Shown in pieces: positions 34,070 to 43,900 of a stretch of DNA of 64,000 nucleotides. Numbering within the stretch: position 1 is the stretch's first letter; each line of letters opens with the position of its first letter. Made by a program: the position numbers and the translations under genes. The stretch spans positions 434,001-498,000 of the forward strand of contig CAZCZL010000001.1 in NCBI GenBank assembly GCA_964503315.1, in the 5' to 3' direction. The notes under the pieces are model-generated. The model was not told where the DNA came from, did no database searches, and worked only from the letters and a program-made list of their open reading frames with translations. This stretch comes from FEB-12 sp964503315. GTDB taxonomy: Bacteria > Zixibacteria > MSB-5A5 > GN15 > FEB-12.

Positions 34070-37000
34070 ATGCTGAACCGTCCAAAACGCTCTCTCATTA
34101 ATGTGGGTTTTGCCATCCTCATGCTTCTGTCGGCCGCGGGTGCCGCGGCAGCCCAGCCGGATGTATTCGCGACCACCGACTCACTCGTTGTTGCCGGGAT
34201 GAGCGACAGCGCCCTTATCCTGTTGTCCGGTCAAATCGCGACAATTGAGGCGGAATCAGGAGCCAAAGATACGGCGCTTATTGAACTCCACCGCAAACAA
34301 GGGCTCATCCTCCTCAATCTCGGCCGTCAGGACGAGGCTGAGCCACTTCTGCGAAAAGCGCTCGACATGGCGAAAGCTTTGGATAGCGACAATCACGCTC
34401 GGATGGTCGCGCTCCATATGGATATTGGAGTCACTTTGCATGGCCAGCAGAAGTTGGCGGAAGCGGTCCAGTATGACAGCACCGCCCTGCTTTTGCACAG
34501 GGCGTCGTCGCTCCCCGCGGATTCCATGGCATTCTACTGCCGAACCAATCTGATCAGTTGCCTGATCGAACTCGCGGACACGGCAGCAGCAGTCTCTATC
34601 TCTCTCGAGGCGATAGATATCCTCGAGTCCATTCCAACACATCCGGATACTCTGTTGGGACGGATAACGTACATCCTCGGGCGTTTTCTCTACGACATCG
34701 ATGAGCTCTCTCTGGCCGCTCGGTCACACTTGAGCGGGGAACGTTTTTTCTCAGCGGAACTTGGCCAGGACAACAGTTGGTCGCTCCTGCAGATCTATTG
34801 GGCGGCCTCGGCGCTGCAATGGTCGGATCAGGTACCGCGCGCCGAATCATTGTACACCAAGGTACTGCGCGACTTTCATCTGACCACGCAGACCGATTCA
34901 GCTGTCTATACCTCCAGTGCTGATGGACTCGCCGGTATCTACTCCAATCGATCAATGTATGACTCCGCGGCTGTGTATCATGACATTGCGCTGCAAGGAT
35001 ACCGCGCGGTTGGTGATACTACAATATCGTCCACCGCAGTGGCGCTGGAAAATCTGGCGAACGATTACTATCAGGGGGACCGCGACCTGGAGGCCATCCC
35101 TCTGCTCGAGGAAGCGATCGATATACGGGAGAGGTATTTTGCGGATGAAGATATCGTGCAGATCGGTCTCAACTACAACCGAATCGGCAACATACTCTTC
35201 GAGTTCCGCACAGCGGCCGAGTCGGTCCCCTATTATCAAAAGGCGATTGACCTCTTGACGCAATCGGGGGATACTACCAGCGCCACTTTCCTCTCAGTGT
35301 TGGGTAATCTCGCCTCCACCCTATCCGGACTTGATCCACTGACCGCGGAGTCAGTGTATGTCCGGCTCATCCCTCTGGCTGAACAGTTCGGCACCGATAC
35401 AGCATCGATCGCCAACAACATTAATGATTACGGGCTCATGCTGCTGAATCAGGGGAGGCTGGAGGATGCGGAAGTGCTATTCCGGCGATCACTATTGATG
35501 CGTGAAACCGTTCTCCCGGGTGAGCCGAACAATCATGCGAATTGGCATAATCTCGCGTATGTCGTCGGAAAACAGGGTCGCCTGGCCGAATCTGACTCGT
35601 TGTACGCGGTTGCGTTCGCGCGCCTGTTCGTCGCCACCCCTGTAGATTCTTCGGTTGCAATTGAGATGTTGGTGGAGCAAGGAGGCATACGAGCTCAATT
35701 CGGGCTTCATGCGGAAGCCGAGGCGTTCTATCACCAGGCTTACCTGTTCAGCTTGACACAAGGGAAAGCCGCATCGAACAACATCGGCAATACCGCCGTT
35801 CTGGAGATCTTCTCAATCGTTGATCAAAACGATATTGACCGCGCCGAGGATGTCGTAATTGATCGCATCAGCGAATTTACCGCGGTCGCGCCGCACGATA
35901 GTAGTTCCATGGTATCTCTCATCGAGTCACGAGCCATCATCAATATTCGACAGCAGGCCTACGAAACAGCGGCCCAAGGGTATCTTGCGTCCAATGAACT
36001 ACTTTCGCGACTGGAACCGGTCGATTCCGCTCGGATAGCCGGAAATCTCGGTCTGGCGGGCTGGAGTCAACTTCTGGCCGGCAATTACACTCAGGCAGGC
36101 GAGTTGCTTCAGTCAGCCTACGAGCAATGGAGCAACAGGCTGTCTGCCAACAAGGCCGATACAACCGCAGCTCGCGCGCTTGCCGAAGTCTGCACTAATC
36201 TCGGACGACTCTCTGCTGAACTTGAAGAAAAGGATCGTGCCTTCGATTACTTCCAGGAAGCGCTCTCCATCGCGCACGACCACCTCCCGCCCAATCATTC
36301 TGATGTGATCACCTGGCAGATACGATTGATCGACTTTCTGGTCCAACAGGCCAGATTCTCTGATGCCGAACCGATCTTGAATCGGCTGTTGGCCACTACC
36401 GAGCGCTACTATTCGCCGGACGACACGATTGCCCTGTCAGTGCTGACGCGGCAGGCGATGCTGGATGTCATGACCGGACAAGTCGAGGCAGGCCAGACTC
36501 TGGTCCGTCAGGTGGTAGAGACTCGTCGGCGCATCAACCACCTGAGCAATAGCGATCTGGCGGATGCTATGATCCTTCTGGCGGTCGGCCATCGCGGGGC
36601 GGGAAATTATATCGAGGCGGAGCAGTTGCTTCGACGCGTCATCAATGATCAGCGGGATACCGAGTTCTTCGATGCCACCACTCTGGGTAACTCGCAGGCT
36701 ATTCTTGGCGACCTATATCTGAGGCAATGGAAACTCAACGCCGCCGAGTCCTTGTACACCTCCCTTCTGGTCCAGGAACGCGAGCAATGGAAAGAGATAC
36801 CACGAGTAGGTAATCACCAACTCACAGCCTTGGCCGGTATATACATTCTGCAGGGTCGGTTCGACCTCGCGCAACAGACCATTGATACATTTGACCTGAT
36901 GTGTCAGGATGACACCGCCGCGGCCAACTCATGGCGGCCGATCCTGACCCAGCGACGCGCCGAACTGGCTATGCAGAAAGGTGACTATCGCACGGCTATC

Positions 37001-40000
37001 GCCAGGTATCGCGAACTTCTGGATCTGCTTGATCCTGCCCTGGAAGAACACAAGGTTTCTATCTACCAGGCGCGCACCAGTTGCGCGAGAGCCTACTTCA
37101 ATTTGCGACAATACGCGTCGGCCGATTCAGTTCTCCCCTCGGTTGATTCGCAGTTGACCCGCAACGAGCTTGCCTCTTCGCGACAATCCTTTGAACATGT
37201 GGTGCTGTATGGTCATCTGCAGAGAGAAATCGGCCGCCTTGATGACGCGGAGCACTTCTACCAACAGGTCATCTCTGTATTAAAGGGACACGAAAAAAGC
37301 TATGCCGCCAATTATGCGGAAGCGCTCATGGGCATGGGACGGCTCGGCCTGGAAAGACAGGACTACCGTGTGGCGGACAGTTTCTACTCCGCAGCGACTC
37401 GCTTTCTGTATCGCTATCTGGGAGAGAGCCACCCTCTTTATTCCGAGGCTGTTCTTGGGTCCGCAAAGGTAAAAACTTCGTTGGCTCAATTTGCCGAGGC
37501 CGGCGTCCAGATCGATCGAGCGATCTCCTCTATAGAGAGGACCATGGGTCAAGCGCATCCCCTGCTTGCTCAAGCCTACGACATTCAAGGGTCGCTTTTC
37601 ACGCAGCAGGCGCGGTTTGTCGATGCTGAGTCCTCGTTTGTCGTAAGCAACCGGATTCTCTCCGCGTTCGAGGACCAGACCAGGTACGCGAATATCATGT
37701 ATCAGAAGCGCATGGCGGAGCTGGCTGTCGGCCAATATCGTCCCGACACCGCCCTGGTCCGCTATGGCAATGTCATCGGACCGATCCTCGAGGAACTGGG
37801 ACCATTCCACTCAGAAGTCGTCTCGGCCTTTCTGCAGGGAGCCGAAGTGCTGCTTGATATGGGGCTCTACTTTTATGTCGATACCACTCTCGGTTTCTTT
37901 GATTCGATCAAGGATGAAGAATTGGGGCAGCGTATCCTGACAGCCACTGGAGTTCAGCTTGTGCGGGGTCGACTGGCCATGGCGCGTGGTGACTTCGCCA
38001 CCGCGGAGCGAATGTTGCGGGGGGCACTGAACAAGCGAATGAGCGTACTCGGAAACGACGCTCCTTCATTGGGTGAATGCTACACGGCGCTTGGTAGCTT
38101 GTACGCGAAGCAGAATCGGTTCGATGAGGCGGAGCGCGCCCGCAAACAGACCGTCGCCATCTATAGAGCCTCGTACGGAGATCTTCATCCCCTGGTCGCC
38201 AAGAGCACTCTGCAATTGGCGGAATGGCTGCGCGATCATGGCGATTACCAGAGCGCGGAGCCACTCTTCCGCGAAGCGCTGCAGACTTTCGGCCATATCT
38301 ATGGCTCGTCTCATGCCAACATGGCAGCTTCGGTGCACGGCCTGGCCGACTTGCACATGAAGCTTCGTCATTATGACGAAGCCGAGACCATGTATGAAGA
38401 AGAGTTCGCCATAAACTCCACAGTTTTCGGACAGGACCATCCGTCCGTCGCCGCCAACTTTGTGGCGATGGGGAATGTCAGTTTGGCCCTCGGCAAGATA
38501 AATTCGGCGGATACCATGTTCATGGCCGCCCAGGTAGTTTACCAGAGATCGTTCGGCGGCTCGGTGGTTGAGATGGTTCCTGCGATGATAGGTGAAAGCA
38601 AATGCGCGCTCACGCTGGCTGATTGGCCGCGCGCGCTTGGCAAGAGCCGACTTGCCTTCGAGACCGCACACGAGGCATTTCGCAAGAACGCCCTGGCGCT
38701 TTCGGAAGCCGACGCGCTCAGCTATTCGCGCCAGATCTCCGACGCGGCACAGATGTATCTCACTGCCTTCCTAAGGGCGGATACGATAACCGACGAATGG
38801 GTCTCCGTAGCCGTTGACATTATTCTGCAGGTCAAGGGGCAGGTCTCAGAGGAGATCTTCAGTCGTCATCGCGCTCTCGGAGCTATGAACGACTCCACCA
38901 TCGTCTCTATGAACGAAGAACTGCGCGAGATCTCACTCTTGCGCACTCGGCGCTTGACCACCGGGGCGCAGGATCAGGCGACTCTGGCACTTCTGGACTC
39001 TTTGAATACTCGCGCGGCTGAACTGGAGTCGGAACTCGCCCTGCGCAGTTCAGAATATCGCCAGATGCTCGCCAGTGCCCGCGTTTCCGCCAAGGAGGTC
39101 GGCGATCATCTCCCCGATGGAGCCTGCCTGATCGAGTACTTTGGATTCACCGACCAGATCGATGCAATTGATTCCACGCGCGAACGATATCTGGCCATTG
39201 TTCTCAACCGCGGACGCAAACCACAGATTGTTGATCTCGGTCCCGCGTCGATCATCAATGAATACGTCAGCAGTTACCGCCGCCATTTGGCCAAAGCCTC
39301 TGCCCCGGGTTATTCATTGATGCCGCTGGATGCGGCCAGCTATTCCCTGAAGTGCCGACCGTTGTGGGAGTCTGTCTGGAAACCGATTGAGCGGCACATG
39401 GGGAAGGCGAAAATGGTGATGATCGCGCCGGATGCCGCCCTGAATCTGGTTTCGTTTTCTGCCCTGAAAGACAGTGCCGACAAATATCTGATCGAGAAGT
39501 ATCCCATTCACTATCTCTCCTCCGGTCGCGACCTGCTCACGATGGAGGCAACTCCAGCCACATCGCGTGGATTGTTCACGATGGGTGATCCGGACTACAG
39601 CGCCACTCCGGCGGCTCGGATCAAGGGAGAGGAAGCATTTATTGCAGCGCCAACTGACACGTCGGCACAGTTCGTCTCCCGCAATGTTCGTTCGAGTTGC
39701 GGCACGCTGGCAGATATGAATGTATCGCAACTCCCCTCGACCCGCCGTGAGGTCGAGCAGATCATGGCGAGTTGGAAAGCGAGTCGCAAGGAAGAGATCA
39801 CGCCGTTCTTTGGCGCTCGGGCGAGTGAAGACAATATCAAACGCTTCTCGCCGGGACATAGGGTTGTCCATATCGCGACTCACGGCTTTTTCCTGAGTGG
39901 ATCCTGTGGCGACGAGAATAGCGCGGGACGAGTAAAAGAGAGCCCACTACTGCAGTCCGGACTCCTACTGGCAGGCGCCAACTTGCATGGCGTCGGCGCA

Positions 40001-40372
40001 GACAGCGCAGGGATCGATGACGGTATTTTGACTGCCGAGGAAGTGGTCAGTCTCTCGTTGACCGGAACTCAATTGGTTGTCCTCTCAGCTTGCGAGACAG
40101 GTCTTGGCGAAGTGAAGGCGGGCGAAGGTGTGTACGGTTTGCGACGTGCCTTTTTGCTGGCTGGCGCCGGTACCGTAATCAGCAGTCTCTGGCCAGTCCC
40201 TGACAAAGAGACGGCCAGCATGATGAGCCAATTATATGCCGCTCAAGACGGCGATTTCCCGGATCTGTTGCGTCAGATCCAGCTTGCGCGAATTGGGGAG
40301 ATCAAAAAGTCAGGCGGCGTGGATCACCCCTTCAGTTGGGGGGCATTTATCATTCTGGGTAAGTGGAAATGA
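34070..40372 (+). CDS. very large exported TPR-CHAT protease-like protein
   Basis: Encodes 2100 residues from the ATG at 34070; upstream in-frame GTG/TTG starts exist but the signal peptide (SAAGAAAAQ) fits this one. Residues about 40-1550 consist of TPR-like helical pairs (repeated pattern A-x-x-L-x-x-A-L, E-x-x-Y-x-x-A). Residues about 1660-2100 form a CHAT domain, a caspase-fold peptidase: His1938 in VHIATHGF and Cys2008 in VLSACETGLG, plus the usual GVYGLRRAFLLAGAGTVISSLWPV stretch beyond. CHAT domains with TPRs are best known in intracellular systems; the signal peptide suggests action in the periplasm or outside. Substrate unknown. It is preceded by a divergent protease gene and followed by a small membrane protein gene 77 bases on. 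Confidence 0.9.
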   Translation: MLNRPKRSLINVGFAILMLLSAAGAAAAQPDVFATTDSLVVAGMSDSALILLSGQIATIEAESGAKDTALIELHRKQGLILLNLGRQDEAEPLLRKALDMAKALDSDNHARMVALHMDIGVTLHGQQKLAEAVQYDSTALLLHRASSLPADSMAFYCRTNLISCLIELADTAAAVSISLEAIDILESIPTHPDTLLGRITYILGRFLYDIDELSLAARSHLSGERFFSAELGQDNSWSLLQIYWAASALQWSDQVPRAESLYTKVLRDFHLTTQTDSAVYTSSADGLAGIYSNRSMYDSAAVYHDIALQGYRAVGDTTISSTAVALENLANDYYQGDRDLEAIPLLEEAIDIRERYFADEDIVQIGLNYNRIGNILFEFRTAAESVPYYQKAIDLLTQSGDTTSATFLSVLGNLASTLSGLDPLTAESVYVRLIPLAEQFGTDTASIANNINDYGLMLLNQGRLEDAEVLFRRSLLMRETVLPGEPNNHANWHNLAYVVGKQGRLAESDSLYAVAFARLFVATPVDSSVAIEMLVEQGGIRAQFGLHAEAEAFYHQAYLFSLTQGKAASNNIGNTAVLEIFSIVDQNDIDRAEDVVIDRISEFTAVAPHDSSSMVSLIESRAIINIRQQAYETAAQGYLASNELLSRLEPVDSARIAGNLGLAGWSQLLAGNYTQAGELLQSAYEQWSNRLSANKADTTAARALAEVCTNLGRLSAELEEKDRAFDYFQEALSIAHDHLPPNHSDVITWQIRLIDFLVQQARFSDAEPILNRLLATTERYYSPDDTIALSVLTRQAMLDVMTGQVEAGQTLVRQVVETRRRINHLSNSDLADAMILLAVGHRGAGNYIEAEQLLRRVINDQRDTEFFDATTLGNSQAILGDLYLRQWKLNAAESLYTSLLVQEREQWKEIPRVGNHQLTALAGIYILQGRFDLAQQTIDTFDLMCQDDTAAANSWRPILTQRRAELAMQKGDYRTAIARYRELLDLLDPALEEHKVSIYQARTSCARAYFNLRQYASADSVLPSVDSQLTRNELASSRQSFEHVVLYGHLQREIGRLDDAEHFYQQVISVLKGHEKSYAANYAEALMGMGRLGLERQDYRVADSFYSAATRFLYRYLGESHPLYSEAVLGSAKVKTSLAQFAEAGVQIDRAISSIERTMGQAHPLLAQAYDIQGSLFTQQARFVDAESSFVVSNRILSAFEDQTRYANIMYQKRMAELAVGQYRPDTALVRYGNVIGPILEELGPFHSEVVSAFLQGAEVLLDMGLYFYVDTTLGFFDSIKDEELGQRILTATGVQLVRGRLAMARGDFATAERMLRGALNKRMSVLGNDAPSLGECYTALGSLYAKQNRFDEAERARKQTVAIYRASYGDLHPLVAKSTLQLAEWLRDHGDYQSAEPLFREALQTFGHIYGSSHANMAASVHGLADLHMKLRHYDEAETMYEEEFAINSTVFGQDHPSVAANFVAMGNVSLALGKINSADTMFMAAQVVYQRSFGGSVVEMVPAMIGESKCALTLADWPRALGKSRLAFETAHEAFRKNALALSEADALSYSRQISDAAQMYLTAFLRADTITDEWVSVAVDIILQVKGQVSEEIFSRHRALGAMNDSTIVSMNEELREISLLRTRRLTTGAQDQATLALLDSLNTRAAELESELALRSSEYRQMLASARVSAKEVGDHLPDGACLIEYFGFTDQIDAIDSTRERYLAIVLNRGRKPQIVDLGPASIINEYVSSYRRHLAKASAPGYSLMPLDAASYSLKCRPLWESVWKPIERHMGKAKMVMIAPDAALNLVSFSALKDSADKYLIEKYPIHYLSSGRDLLTMEATPATSRGLFTMGDPDYSATPAARIKGEEAFIAAPTDTSAQFVSRNVRSSCGTLADMNVSQLPSTRREVEQIMASWKASRKEEITPFFGARASEDNIKRFSPGHRVVHIATHGFFLSGSCGDENSAGRVKESPLLQSGLLLAGANLHGVGADSAGIDDGILTAEEVVSLSLTGTQLVVLSACETGLGEVKAGEGVYGLRRAFLLAGAGTVISSLWPVPDKETASMMSQLYAAQDGDFPDLLRQIQLARIGEIKKSGGVDHPFSWGAFIILGKWK

Positions 40373-40449
40373 GATGATCAGCGCCGAAGGCGTTACCCTG
40401 TACAAGGGCGAGATGGTGTGTGATGGTCAGGAAAGAGAGAGCCGAAAAC

Positions 40450-40746
40450 ATGTTTATGCTCTTTGGATGTGGAACTACGCTGTACGGTCGTGCCAAAACG
40501 AGTGATGGCCGCGGGCGCATCGCCACCAAATGGTTCTGCCTGATTAATATACCGATCGTACCGATCAAATCCTATCTGATCACTGAAGAAGTGGACGGCC
40601 CCGATCTGGTGGTCTGGCAGAGCACGAAGTTCTCGGTTGCTCCGCTAGATCATCTCTTTCGACGGCATGTGCTGGTCTGGGGATTGAGTTGGCTGACGTT
40701 TATAGCGACGATCTGGATATTGACGCTTCTGACGCCAGCCGGATGA
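40450..40746 (+). CDS. small membrane protein of unknown function
   Basis: Encodes 98 residues. It opens MFMLFGCGTTLYGRA, followed by a segment TKWFCLINIPIVPIKSYLI that resembles short uncharacterised bacterial membrane proteins with a G-x-G-T and T-x-W-x-x-x-x-x-P-[IL]-x-P pattern. A second hydrophobic helix lies at residues 72-95. I chose the ATG at 40450 because the FGxGT motif then sits at the N-terminus; in-frame starts further upstream (from 40420) also exist. It follows the CHAT gene closely and precedes a terminator, so the two are probably co-transcribed. No function is assigned. Confidence 0.6.
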   Translation: MFMLFGCGTTLYGRAKTSDGRGRIATKWFCLINIPIVPIKSYLITEEVDGPDLVVWQSTKFSVAPLDHLFRRHVLVWGLSWLTFIATIWILTLLTPAG

Positions 40747-40765
40747 CAGAATTGGACATGAATAT

Positions 40766-40785
40766 ACCGCCTGGGGGCAGGCGGT
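40766..40785 (+). terminator. terminator after the small membrane protein gene
   Basis: An 8-bp stem ACCGCCTG/CAGGCGGT with GGGG loop, then TTATTTTA, 19 nt past the stop codon. Confidence 0.75.
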
Positions 40786-40790
40786 TATTT

Positions 40791-40912
40791 TATGCCGAAG
40801 GGGGGACTCGAACCCCCACTCCTGTATAGCAACACCAACGACTTACAGACAGTCGTTAGTGTATGGATTAGCGTGGTACCCGGCCACACGAGCCGGATTC
40901 CTCCGGCCCCGT
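40791..40912 (-). repeat. 122-nt repeat with tRNA-Leu 3'-end segment, copy 2 (well kept)
   Basis: The first 32 bases are identical to positions 47938-47969, covering the T-arm and 3' acceptor strand of tRNA-Leu plus two flanking bases. The rest aligns with copy 1 at 29051-29172 and has the same total length. It lies just downstream of the dockerin end of the SBBP-propeller gene, as copy 1 lies downstream of a dockerin relic. There is no tRNA 5' half here, so this is not a gene. Confidence 0.88.
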
Positions 40913-40944
40913 AACCTGAGTAAATCCGGCTATCGTCAATCCCT

Positions 40945-43900
40945 TCACGGACAGCTCGGTAAAGCTGGCTTTGGCGTAACGGTCAAGTACGCGATTAGTA
41001 GCGAAAGATCGGACAAGTCCGGAGCCGCGCCAGAGCCATTGATGTTAGCTTCGGGCAAGCAAGATAGCGTCGGCTTCGGGGTAACTGTGAGATACGAGAT
41101 CATGAGCGACAGGTCGGATAGGTCGGGATTCTCTCCGGTTGATTTGTTCACATTCCCAGTGTATCCAATGCAACAACCATCCCCAATATACGCCGACATC
41201 GTCCGGCTCCAGTTCCCCGATCCTGTCCGCACCCGCCAGTAGTAGACTTTTCCGGTATCAAGGGGAATCGGATAAACAAGTCTGGGTGTCGATACCGTTG
41301 AATCCGTAAGCGGGGTGGTAAGATAGTAGTCATCATCCAACTGAAATTGGTAACTACCTGCTGTCGAATCAAGTAGCCTTGCCCATTCAAAGGCAGGCTG
41401 GCGAGTAGACACTGTCTTCTCCCCATTCGGCGGATTCATTGAGGGAGTCGGCTCTACCGTATAGTAAAACGTCATGCTGTCATCTGCTGACCCATCGTCA
41501 GGATTCACTCTGCCGGAAAACGGCCCCGAGTAATCCAAGTATGACTTGATTTGACTACTGCCGTTCACACGGATATCCATAGTGAAGGCCGAACCCGGTG
41601 GGACCAGCGGAGTCGGGCGGATAATGAACTGATACTCACCATCCTGGAGATTGTAGTCGTAGGTCCGTACGTCGCGTACATTGTCGCCATCGACGTCCGT
41701 CGACCACCACGCGGCGCCGGCCACGGTCTGCTCCAAGCGTGAAATTGTGTATTGTGTCGGGTTGATCACTGACAGATCGTATCCGTTGTAGCCGGTGACC
41801 ACCATTTCATCGGTCAGGACATTGACAGGTGGAAGTTCGCTGGTCGCTGTCACGATAGCCGTCGAATCACCGCCGGAGACGAAATCTGGATTGCCGTCGC
41901 GATTCAGGTCACCCGCCGCCAACGCCAGCAGACCAAGCGAATCCTCGCTCAATCCCACTGACACGGAATCAGAGAAGATCCCCAATCCGTCCCCAAAGTA
42001 GATTTCAAGGCGATTGGTCAGACCGTTCACTAGTGAGAGGTCGAGGACGTTGTCGCGATCCACATCAGCCAACACCGCCGACACTACTTGTCCCGAAACA
42101 GTAAAGGTATCCAGGGAGAGTATGCTCCCCGCGCCATCTCCCAGAATGCTCAGTACCATACTGGGCGAGGACAGGCTGTCCTGCTGTCTTGTAATGATCA
42201 CTGCGTCCGAGTGTAGGTCAGCATTGAAGTCCGCACTCGAAATGACAGTTGCCGCGTCAAAAGGCAACCAGGCGATGAATGACGAGGTGGATTGCGCGAA
42301 GACGGCGCCGCTGTTGTTCAGCAGGAACTTCACGGAATCACCGGCCACCGTGACGAGGTCGTCACTGGCGTCATCATTGAGGTCCACCGCGTCCAGCGCA
42401 TCCACCGAGAACGGCAACAGGGTGCTTGATGGAAAGCCACCCAGACCATCACCAAAAAAAACAAGGTCCGGTACGGCGGCAAAATCCAATTGGGCATCGC
42501 TATTGAAGTACCCTGTGGATACAGATGGCACCGGTCCTGCATTTGGCGAACGATATGCCGGTGATCCGCTGAAGCTCTCGGTAAAAGAGCGGGCTCCCTG
42601 GTTAAGATACGCTGTGCTCAGAGTTGAGGTGCGGGCGACGAGGTCAAGAAGTGTGTCGCCGTTTAGGAAGCCTACACTAAGAGCCGCGAGTGGAAGAACG
42701 GCATAGCCAATTGGCGCATCCAGCGTTCCGTCCGCGCGGCCATAGGCTATCATGAGGCTGTCACCGACATCCGCGCCGGTAAAGACGAAATCAGCTCGGT
42801 TGTCTCCATCCATGTCTGCCTGGACCAGAGAATACACCGCGGCGGTGTCAATCAACTGAACGAGAAAAGAATCGACATCGCACGCATCTCCCGTGCCGTC
42901 AAAGTCTGAATCAAGTTGACCGGGGTTGTAGGTGAAAGGGCAGTTATCCGCGCCGTCCACTACTCCGTCGCCGTCCTGGTCACCCAACCTCATTTTAGTG
43001 ATAAAAGCATCATCCGTCGCCAGATTGGTGTACAGCGGGTTCAAGGTCGGGAAATTGGTAGACAGCGTTCCACCGGCTATGTACGCGTTGCCGCTGTCGT
43101 CAATGGCAATGGCTTCAGCACCGTCTTGACTGTTGCCACCGAGATAGGTGCTAAACAGCAGATCACCAGAACCCGAGAATTTTGTCATAAAGGCATCCCC
43201 CACTGGTTGATCGCCTTGATAGGCGTATAGTGTCGGAAAGTCAGTCGAACTGGTTGACCCGGCCACATAAATATCACCCATAGCGTCAACAACGACGTCT
43301 TGAGGAGAATCCACACTATCGCCACCCAGAAATGTGCTGAACAAGATCCCGCTGCCGGAGGTTGACAGTTTGGTGACGAATCCTTCGTCGCCTTCGGATA
43401 TCGCCCGCCATGGATCCTGTAAAGGGAAATTAGAAGAGCCGGAGCTTCCTACAATGTACGCATTCCCCAAGTTATCCACGGCCATCCGCCGTGCGCCTTC
43501 ATCGCCCAAACCGCCAATGTACGTGCTGAAAGCCAGAGTCGACCCCGAGGGTTCAAGCCGAGTTACAAATGCGTCGGCAAGCGGCTGATTTGTCTGTAGG
43601 GGGTTAAGCGTCGGGAAATTGATCGATGCAGTTACGCCGGTAACATAGGCATAGCCCATCTTATCAACGGCGATTCCGTTGCCTTGGTCAGTCGAACTTC
43701 CTCCAAGGTACGTGCTATAGAGTAACGTAGACCCAGTTGGCGATATTTTGGTCACAAAGACATCAAAGTCAGGAGAATCGGTTTGGATCGGGGAGACCGT
43801 TGGGAAGTCTGTGGATGACGTCTTACCTGTGACGAACGCGTTATCTGCTGAATCTAGTGCAAGATCATTGCCTTCGTCGGCCGCGTTTCCTCCAAGGTAT

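Noticed and set aside
40791..40822. A second tRNA-Leu gene
   Set aside because: Only the T-arm and 3' acceptor strand are present; D-arm and anticodon arm are missing.
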